Shown here piece by piece: positions 1 through 5,716 of a DNA stretch of 5,716 bases. The stretch comes from Sphaerochaeta sp. Its GTDB lineage: Bacteria > Spirochaetota > Spirochaetia > Sphaerochaetales > Sphaerochaetaceae. The notes beneath the pieces were generated by a model. That model did no database searches. It was not told the origin of the DNA and worked only from the letters and a program-made list of their open reading frames with translations. Every line of letters starts with the position of its first letter. The stretch's first letter is position 1. The translations under genes were made by a program, and so were the position numbers. The DNA is taken from assembly GCA_003446545.1 (NCBI GenBank), contig DMAO01000282.1, positions 1 through 5,716 on the forward strand, given 5' to 3'.

Positions 1-2
1 TC

Positions 3-3000
3 TTGAACTTTGAAGCCACTAGTGAAGAGAGCATGGACGACCTGTTCATCGACTCCCTCGCAGATAATCTGTTTTCCCAAGAATCGATCGAGCAGAAGGT
101 GTTTGAGGATTATGGCCCCCAGAAATGGATGGATATCGGTGATGAACAGCTGAAGAGGCTCTTGGGGAAGAACAATCCAGAATTCTTTGAGCTCTTTCTC
201 TATCTTACCGGAGAGCAGCAGGATGTGCTCAACCTGAAACCCCCTGTACTCTTGTCAGGAACTGCAGGCAGTGGCAAGACCACACTGGCGATCTACTATC
301 TGCTGAAAGGAAGCCATGCCGGCGGGGATGTGCTGTTTGTCACCTGCAGTAATTTCCTCAGGGATTATTCAGAGAAGCTCTATCGGGGCCTGATAGTTCA
401 CTCCTCCTTGGAGAACAAGGTCGGAAAAGTCCGGTTTGCTATGCTGCGCACCCTGGTTCTGGAGATCCTTGCTGCTGCAGGGCTCCACCAGGACCTGAAA
501 CAGGAAGTGGACCTGAAGGGTTTCATTGAGATATACAACCGACATAGCCTTGCGAAGAAGTATGATCCTGTTTTGGTATGGGAGGAGATTCGCTCCATCA
601 TTAAGGGGGCGAATCCTCCTGTAAGCATGAGCCATTACCGCTTTCTTATAACACGATACCTGGGCAACTCTCTTACCACTATCCAGCTACGTCAGCTGAA
701 AGACTCACTTCTGGCTTTGAAAGCATATGATTTCAGCAAGAAATTCGAAAGGATCATCGAAAAGAAGAGTGCCTGCACCGACTTCACCGACTTTGTGCAG
801 AAGCTCTCCTTGCCTAGTCAGCAAACCGACTATGCAACCTTCGCTTTTGTCCTTGGTGAGATTATGCGTATCCTCGAAACAAAGGAGAGCCATCTCAGCT
901 CACCTCTGCTCTCGCTAGCGGAGTACAGCGAACTGGGCAAGAAGAGAGCCCCCAACTTCCTCTATGACCGTAAGGAAATCTACAGCATAGCCGAATATTA
1001 TCAAACTCAGATTGAGGCTGAAAAGCGCTTTGATGAGATCGATCTCTGTAGGCGCGCAATAGTAGCCTTGGAACAGATCGGTGACCAGTTCCAATGGGAT
1101 CTGGTCGTAAGTGACGAAGTGCAGGACTTTTCAGATATCCAGCTCACCCTCCTGTTCAAACTTTCCAAAAAGCCAGGGAACCTTGTGTGTGCAGGTGACC
1201 CCAAACAGATCATCAACCCCAGTGGATTCCGTTGGGAGGAGCTGAAGAACCGCTACTACGAGCAAGGCCTGCCGGTCCCGGCTGTTCAGCACCTGCATCT
1301 CAACTTCCGTTGTGTTGGCAGTGTGGTCAAGCTTTCCAACGCCTTGCTCAAACTGAAGCAGCAACTGGTGGGGATCAGTGGATATGAACAGATGGAGGAG
1401 TGGAAATTCAATGGTCGTCCACCCTATCTCATTCATGGTATCTCAGAGGTGGAGATGAGCCGGGAGGTGGCTTCTACCGCAGCAGGACAGGTTATCCTCG
1501 TACGGAGCGAGGGTGAGAAACGGAAGCTGATGAAAGCTCTCAATACCGAGCTCGTCTTTACCATCAATGAAGCGAAGGGCCTTGAGTTTGATACCGTGCT
1601 CCTGTGGAAATTCTCATCCGATGCCAAGTCATCGGATATCTGGCGTAGGATCCTTGCGGAAAACATCCTCGATACAAACCATCTTCCCTTGATCAGGCAC
1701 GAGATAAACCTTTTGTATGTGGCGGTGACGAGGGCAAGAAACACCCTGATCATTTACGATGGGGCACGAACCTCTCCTGTATGGCAGGTTGAGGCTCTGG
1801 CACCGCATATCTTCAGCACAGAGGAAAAGGATGCGCTCAAGCAGATTTGGAAACGTATATCGTCTGCTAAGGAGTGGGACGCCCAAGGCGACTACTTCTT
1901 TGACAGGGAGTACTACTCAGTCGCCGCCGAATGCTATCGAAACAGCTCCAATGATACAATGCTTGATGTGTGCCAAGCATATATCAAGAGATGTGCGAAG
2001 CTCTATCTTGAATCGGCAACGCTGTTCTTATCCCGTGGGAGAAAGGCTGATGCAGCCCAGGATTATGAGGATGCAGGCTCGTATACCAAGGCGCTCACCC
2101 TCTGGAAGGAGTTGAAACGCAAGGATCGGATAATCCCCTGTGAAATCTCCTTGTTGGAGACCGAGAGGCGGTATGCCGAGGCTGCTGAGCTTTGGGTTCG
2201 GCAGAAGCGCTTTGACCGGGCGGTGGAGAACTGGGAAAAGGCCAAGGCCTACCCCCAGTTGGGTTCGTATTATTTCAAATTACGTTCGTACAGGCTGGCA
2301 GGCGAAAATTATGCTGCTGCTGGGGAGTTCCTGAAAGCCGCGCTCTGTTACAAGCGGTTGAAGCAACCGAGAAAGGCTGCTGATTACTACGTGGCCGGGG
2401 GAGATCATGCTTCAGCTCTCCCCATCTATATCCGCCTGAAGGCTTGGAATGATGTAATTGCTTGTCATACCGCCCTTGGTGAACACTATCAGCTGGGTGC
2501 CCTGTATGAGAAACGCAAGGAGTACAAGCTGGCAATCCAAGAGTACGCCCTCTACGCCAACGGCTCTAGGAAACAGAAGAGACAGCTGCTTGATGAAGCG
2601 AAGGAAATGGAGACTGTTTCCCGATCGATGATCAAGGCTGGGATACGGTATGCTGCCATACTGCAGCATAACGAAGCTGCAACCCTGTTTTTCCATAAAA
2701 ATCAGGTTGGACTGGCCGCTGAAGAATATCTGCAGGCAGGGGAACAAAAAATGGCCGCCATCTGCTATACCGCCCTTGATAAGACAGAGCAGGCTATCGA
2801 TCTATATGAGGAGATTGGGGACAAAGAATCGTATCTGGAGGTGATTGATATCCTGCGTTCCCGTATGAGAAAGGGGCGACGCTATGATCAGAACCAGATT
2901 CAGGCGTGTTATGAGACCGCTGAGTTCTATTACAGAAAGAAGCAGTACGGCAAGGCTCTCACACGCTTCCATGCTGTGAACGAGTCTGATGGGGTTCTCA

Positions 3001-3911
3001 AGTCCGCCTTGCTAGTCGAGGGTCGTGACGAGGAAGTGCTCGACTATTTCATGCAAATGGACAAATCGGAAAAGGGGCTCGAGTTCATCAGCAGGAAAAG
3101 AAGCCTTTCCATCTCCAAAAGCTATCTTGAGCGGCTTCTCAGGAGGTCAAGGTATCGGAACTTTGGGGAATTGACATATAATACATACGAGAGGATACTT
3201 CTGGAGCTGCTGGCAAAACTCCATGCAGGGAATACGCCCTTCGATCTTTCAGAAATCATACAAACCTATCTGGCATCCTTCTGGATGCTCTACCCATCTG
3301 ATCGGGCACCCAAAGCCTTCAACGACCTGGTCATTGACATCCGGTATCTCAACCATATTTTCATGGTAGTCAGTGATAGCATCGCCATGGAAAAATCATT
3401 TGTCGACCAGTTCAAGAAACGGATTATGACTCGTGCTGTTTCTTCTAACGATACCCTTCTGATAACACTTGCCCAGGAGAACCTTCCTTCTACCCTGGAT
3501 ACGGAACTACAGGACCTGCCTATTGATATGCACAACTACCTGCTGTTCAGTCTCGCTCCCACACGATCGGTTCAAGCGCTTGAGTTCCTCAAGAAGAATC
3601 GTGTGGATTCATCAAGGATACTAGGTTTTTGCTACAGGGCCGGATTGCACAAAGAAGTGGCGCTTTACCATGAAGAAATGGAAAGTTACAAGCGGGCAGC
3701 TGAGGTCTATCAGGAAAATGGGTATTTCTCCGATGCTCTGCGGTGCTACACGAAAATAAATGATTACCTTGGTATGGCAAAAACACTTGAAGCTATGCTT
3801 CGCTTTGAGGATGCCCTTGCCCTATATACAAAATTGGGGAAGAAGACTGCCATAGCCAGAATTAAAAAGAAGTTGCATAGGAAAGAGTATATCCAAAAGG
3901 AACTCTTCTAG
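3..3911 (+). CDS. UvrD/Rep-like superfamily 1 helicase fused to a long TPR-like repeat tail (5' end possibly outside window)
   Basis: A predicted cytoplasmic ATP-dependent SF1A DNA helicase or translocase of at least 1302 residues; no signal peptide or membrane segment is visible. Motifs in order: Q-motif-like EQQ at 71-73; Walker A GTAGSGKTT at 86-94 with K92; motif Ia-like LFVTCSNFLRDYS at 111-123; Walker B DEVQD at 371-375; motif III AGDPKQII at 397-404; motif IV LNFR at 433-436; motif V EAKGLEFD at 523-530; motif VI YVAVTRAR at 572-579 with R577. Residues ~625-1030 and ~1205-1290 are tandem short helical hairpins of TPR or clathrin-repeat type, rich in A-x-x-Y/L-Y-x-x-x-G-x-Y-x-x-A patterns, likely for protein binding. 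No nuclease domain is recognisable. The start is uncertain: TTG at 3 has no visible ribosome site, ATG at 33 is an alternative, and the frame is open to the left edge. The stop is TAG at 3909-3911. The helicase assignment is secure; biological role and substrate are unknown. UvrD-TPR (TRANK1-like) architecture is the closest recognised plan. Confidence 0.93.
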   Translation: MNFEATSEESMDDLFIDSLADNLFSQESIEQKVFEDYGPQKWMDIGDEQLKRLLGKNNPEFFELFLYLTGEQQDVLNLKPPVLLSGTAGSGKTTLAIYYLLKGSHAGGDVLFVTCSNFLRDYSEKLYRGLIVHSSLENKVGKVRFAMLRTLVLEILAAAGLHQDLKQEVDLKGFIEIYNRHSLAKKYDPVLVWEEIRSIIKGANPPVSMSHYRFLITRYLGNSLTTIQLRQLKDSLLALKAYDFSKKFERIIEKKSACTDFTDFVQKLSLPSQQTDYATFAFVLGEIMRILETKESHLSSPLLSLAEYSELGKKRAPNFLYDRKEIYSIAEYYQTQIEAEKRFDEIDLCRRAIVALEQIGDQFQWDLVVSDEVQDFSDIQLTLLFKLSKKPGNLVCAGDPKQIINPSGFRWEELKNRYYEQGLPVPAVQHLHLNFRCVGSVVKLSNALLKLKQQLVGISGYEQMEEWKFNGRPPYLIHGISEVEMSREVASTAAGQVILVRSEGEKRKLMKALNTELVFTINEAKGLEFDTVLLWKFSSDAKSSDIWRRILAENILDTNHLPLIRHEINLLYVAVTRARNTLIIYDGARTSPVWQVEALAPHIFSTEEKDALKQIWKRISSAKEWDAQGDYFFDREYYSVAAECYRNSSNDTMLDVCQAYIKRCAKLYLESATLFLSRGRKADAAQDYEDAGSYTKALTLWKELKRKDRIIPCEISLLETERRYAEAAELWVRQKRFDRAVENWEKAKAYPQLGSYYFKLRSYRLAGENYAAAGEFLKAALCYKRLKQPRKAADYYVAGGDHASALPIYIRLKAWNDVIACHTALGEHYQLGALYEKRKEYKLAIQEYALYANGSRKQKRQLLDEAKEMETVSRSMIKAGIRYAAILQHNEAATLFFHKNQVGLAAEEYLQAGEQKMAAICYTALDKTEQAIDLYEEIGDKESYLEVIDILRSRMRKGRRYDQNQIQACYETAEFYYRKKQYGKALTRFHAVNESDGVLKSALLVEGRDEEVLDYFMQMDKSEKGLEFISRKRSLSISKSYLERLLRRSRYRNFGELTYNTYERILLELLAKLHAGNTPFDLSEIIQTYLASFWMLYPSDRAPKAFNDLVIDIRYLNHIFMVVSDSIAMEKSFVDQFKKRIMTRAVSSNDTLLITLAQENLPSTLDTELQDLPIDMHNYLLFSLAPTRSVQALEFLKKNRVDSSRILGFCYRAGLHKEVALYHEEMESYKRAAEVYQENGYFSDALRCYTKINDYLGMAKTLEAMLRFEDALALYTKLGKKTAIARIKKKLHRKEYIQKELF

Positions 3912-4056
3912 ATTGGGTGCCTAGGGTGACGAGAAGAGATGCCATCGATAGCGGATAAGGCAAGGACAAGGGTCAGTCATGGTGATTTGCATGAATATGT
4001 GAACTTCCTGTGATTTTTACCACTCAATAGCAGAATCAGCCAAATGATAATTGTCT

Positions 4057-4092
4057 AAACCTCAGAAATGCAACAAGTTCTGAGGTTTTTTT
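4057..4092 (+). terminator. Rho-independent terminator downstream of the helicase gene
   Basis: A perfect 11-base-pair stem is visible: AAACCTCAGAA (4057-4067) pairs with TTCTGAGGTTT (4078-4088) around a 10-base loop. The right arm runs into seven consecutive T residues (4086-4092), the standard intrinsic-terminator layout on the + strand. There is no comparable T tract on the minus-strand side, so it acts mainly rightward. It lies about 145 bases after the helicase stop and 66 bases before the transposase start. It could end the helicase transcript, or belong to the insertion sequence as a shield against outside transcription; the sequence does not tell which. Confidence 0.85.
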
Positions 4093-4093
4093 G

Positions 4094-4122
4094 TTGCCTT
4101 TTTCCAGGATATCTGGTATCCT
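4094..4122 (+). promoter_or_regulatory. Possible sigma-70-type promoter for the transposase, with extended -10
   Basis: TTGCCT at 4094-4099 (4 of 6 to the -35 consensus) is followed after 17 bases by TATCCT at 4117-4122 (4 of 6 to the -10 consensus). A TG dinucleotide at 4114-4115 one base before the -10 gives an extended -10. Transcription would be expected to start near 4129-4130, about 29 bases before the transposase ATG. The hexamers are imperfect, so this is a candidate from pattern only. It sits directly after the terminator and overlaps the left arm of the inverted repeat at 4119-4152. Confidence 0.4.
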
Positions 4123-4152
4123 ATTTGAGTAGTACTTACTACTCAAATAGGA
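4119..4152. repeat. Perfect 16-base inverted repeat overlapping the transposase ribosome binding site
   Basis: TCCTATTTGAGTAGTA (4119-4134) and TACTACTCAAATAGGA (4137-4152) are exact reverse complements separated by two bases (CT). In RNA this would fold as a 15-base-pair hairpin with a four-base loop. Bases 4149-4152 of the Shine-Dalgarno sequence pair with 4119-4122. There is no T tract after it, so it is not a terminator. Plausible roles are a translation-blocking hairpin in read-through mRNA, or a dyad operator bound by a protein. It might instead be part of the element's end structure, though its two arms are adjacent rather than at opposite ends. Confidence 0.9.
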
Positions 4153-4154
4153 GG
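4149..4154 (+). promoter_or_regulatory. Shine-Dalgarno sequence of the transposase gene
   Basis: AGGAGG, a full match to the anti-Shine-Dalgarno consensus, lies four bases before the ATG at 4159. The spacing is a little short but workable, and it fixes the transposase start. Its first four bases form the outer end of the right arm of the perfect inverted repeat, so accessibility should depend on whether the left arm is present in the mRNA. Confidence 0.8.
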
Positions 4155-4158
4155 CCAC

Positions 4159-5716
4159 ATGTACCTTGATTTTCTTATTGAAATACCCGATGTGCAGGGT
4201 AAGATTACCCGAAGGAAAAAAGGAGGCACCACCTACATCAACTATGAGTATGGCCGTGTCTATGACCCTAAGAAACAGTACAACACACCGCTGCGTTCCA
4301 CCATCGGCAAACAGGATGAGGCCGATGATACAAAGATGTACCCGAACCAGAATTTCCTCCAGTACTTCCCCGATATTGAACTTCCCCAGGAAAAGGGCTT
4401 GGCTCAAAGAAGCAGCTGCCTCAAGGTCGGCTCGTTCCTCGTCATCAGGAAAATCATCGCCGGCTATTGCCTTGATGCGATGATCGAAAGGATAATAGGC
4501 CGTGACAGCGGTCTCTTCCTGGATCTTGCGGCATACTCCATCATCTGTGAGAACAATGCAGGGCAGTACTATCCTGACTTTGCCTACACCCATCCGCTGT
4601 TCACCAAGGCTATGAGGATGTACAGCGATTCCAAGGTTTCCGATTTCCTGCAGTCGGTCACAACCGACCAGAGCGTGGCTTTCCTGAACGAATGGAACGG
4701 GAAGCGCAACCATAGGGAGAAAATCTACATTTCCTACGATTCCACCAACAAGAACTGCCAGGCAGGTGATATTGAGATGCTGGAATATGGGAAGCCAAAG
4801 GATGACAAGGGTGTAAGGATCTCCAGCTATGCCATTGCCTATGACACCGACAATAGGGAGCCCCTCTTCTATGAGGAGTATCCGGGTTCGATAGTCGATG
4901 TCTCCCAACTGCAGTACATGCTAAAGAAGGCAAAGGCCTACGGCTACAAGAAGGTGGGCTTCATCCTTGACCGTGGCCACTTCAGCAGGCCCAACATACA
5001 GTTCATGGATTCCTGCGGCTATGATTTCGTAATCATGGTGAAGGGCATGGGCAATCTCGTCTCCTCCCTCATCACTGAGAGGCAGGGCACGTTCGAGAAG
5101 GAAAGGCTCTGCTCGATAGGGGAATATCACGTGTATGGGACCACGGTCAGGCATCAGCTGTATGAGGGTGACACCTGTGAGAGATACTTCCATCTCTTTT
5201 ACAGCATCTCGAAGGAACACGCCGAGCGCGATGCCCTTGAGGCGAAGATCGCTCACATGTCAGCCTTGCTCAAAAGGAATGAGGGGAAGGAAGTCAGTTT
5301 CGGTAAGGCCTATGCCGAATACTTTGACCTCTATTACAGCGAGGACGGTAAGAGGTTCCTCTTTGCAAAGGAGCAGGCTGCCTCCATAGAAAGGGAAATC
5401 AGGCTCTGCGGATACTTCTCCATCGTCACTTCCGCAAAGATGACTGCTAGGGAGGCCATCGGCCTCTATAAGAGTCGGGATGCATCCGAGAAGCTGTTCC
5501 GTGGCGACAAGTCATATCTTGGGAACAAGAGCCTGCGAGTCTATTCGGACGAATCAGCCTCTGCAAAGATCTTCATCGAGTTCGTCGCACTCATCATCAG
5601 GTCCAAGATATACACAAGCCTCAAGGATGAGGTGCTCAAGAATGATAAGAAGGCGAATTTCATGACGGTCCCCGCAGCATTGAAGGAACTGGATAAGATT
5701 GAGATGGTGAGGCAGT
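4159..5716 (+). CDS. IS1634-type (IS4 superfamily) DDE transposase, 3' end cut by window
   Basis: An open frame of 519 codons runs from ATG 4159 to the window edge with no stop. The product is a transposase that would cut and rejoin the ends of its own insertion sequence. The N-terminal ~50 residues (YINYEYGRVYD, then RSTIGK) resemble the beta-rich start typical of IS1634-type transposases. The RNase H-fold catalytic residues are visible: first Asp in YISYDSTN (D194), second Asp in GFILDRGHFS (D271), and Glu in the IS4-superfamily Y-(2)-R-(3)-E-(6)-K signature (Y437, R440, E444, K451), preceded by GYFSIVTS at 418-425. The stretch between the second Asp and the Glu is long (~170 residues) and mixed in structure, as usual for this superfamily. 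Family members are commonly about 500-600 residues, so most of the protein is here. No frameshift or internal stop is seen, so the copy looks potentially active. The exact family label (IS1634 versus IS1549 or another IS4 relative) is from motif memory. Confidence 0.92.
   Translation, partial: MYLDFLIEIPDVQGKITRRKKGGTTYINYEYGRVYDPKKQYNTPLRSTIGKQDEADDTKMYPNQNFLQYFPDIELPQEKGLAQRSSCLKVGSFLVIRKIIAGYCLDAMIERIIGRDSGLFLDLAAYSIICENNAGQYYPDFAYTHPLFTKAMRMYSDSKVSDFLQSVTTDQSVAFLNEWNGKRNHREKIYISYDSTNKNCQAGDIEMLEYGKPKDDKGVRISSYAIAYDTDNREPLFYEEYPGSIVDVSQLQYMLKKAKAYGYKKVGFILDRGHFSRPNIQFMDSCGYDFVIMVKGMGNLVSSLITERQGTFEKERLCSIGEYHVYGTTVRHQLYEGDTCERYFHLFYSISKEHAERDALEAKIAHMSALLKRNEGKEVSFGKAYAEYFDLYYSEDGKRFLFAKEQAASIEREIRLCGYFSIVTSAKMTAREAIGLYKSRDASEKLFRGDKSYLGNKSLRVYSDESASAKIFIEFVALIIRSKIYTSLKDEVLKNDKKANFMTVPAALKELDKIEMVRQ

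Noticed and set aside
1131..1753. Minus-strand open frames of ~100 codons under the helicase gene
   Set aside because: They are antisense to strongly conserved helicase motifs, lack recognisable domains, and are typical shadow frames of a long gene.
3939..4013. 24-codon open frame (ATG to TGA) in the intergenic stretch
   Set aside because: A purine-rich GAGAAGAG lies directly against the ATG, without normal spacing. The peptide has no recognisable features, and a frame this short is expected by chance.
4104..4121. Small dyads CCAG/CTGG (4104-4116) and GGATA/TATCC (4107-4121) next to the candidate promoter
   Set aside because: Stems of four to five bases with short spacers are common by chance and overlap each other; not enough to call an operator.
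3912..4158. CRISPR array, tRNA or riboswitch in the intergenic stretch
   Set aside because: No spaced direct repeats, no cloverleaf or T-loop consensus and no known aptamer pattern is visible; the only strong structures are the terminator and the inverted repeat.
4036..4908. 290-codon open frame on the minus strand
   Set aside because: It lies antisense to the transposase, whose motifs are clear on the + strand; its product has no recognisable domain, and its far end runs through the hairpin and terminator sequences.

Overview
The window holds two protein-coding genes on the + strand, separated by a 247-base intergenic stretch. Base composition looks close to half GC in both genes. Together with the transposase type this would fit a free-living or host-associated anaerobe such as a Sphaerochaeta-like spirochaete or a Clostridia-type Firmicute. 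That taxonomic guess is weak, because there is no rRNA or other marker here.

Positions 3-3911 encode a giant protein of at least 1302 residues. Its first ~600 residues are a superfamily 1 (UvrD/Rep-type) helicase core with all the main ATPase motifs intact. The remaining ~700 residues are mostly short paired-helix repeats of TPR or clathrin-repeat character. The overall plan resembles UvrD-helicase/TPR proteins of the TRANK1-like type. The reading frame is still open at the left edge, so the true start and any N-terminal domain may lie outside the window.

Positions 3912-4158 carry no convincing gene. They hold a strong rho-independent terminator (4057-4092), a possible sigma-70-type promoter (4094-4122) and a perfect 16-base inverted repeat (4119-4152). 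The right arm of that repeat covers most of the ribosome binding site of the next gene.

Positions 4159 to the right edge encode the first 519 residues of an IS1634-type (IS4 superfamily) DDE transposase with an intact D-D-E triad and Y-R-E-K signature. It is cut only by the window end. The element's left terminus must lie somewhere in the intergenic stretch but cannot be placed by eye; its right terminus is outside.

The two genes are probably not functionally linked: the insertion sequence appears to have landed just downstream of the helicase gene. The most interesting points are the helicase-repeat fusion itself, which could be a genome-conflict or nucleic-acid surveillance protein, and the transposase leader. 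The leader's layout suggests that translation is blocked on transcripts reading in from outside but allowed on transcripts from the element's own promoter.
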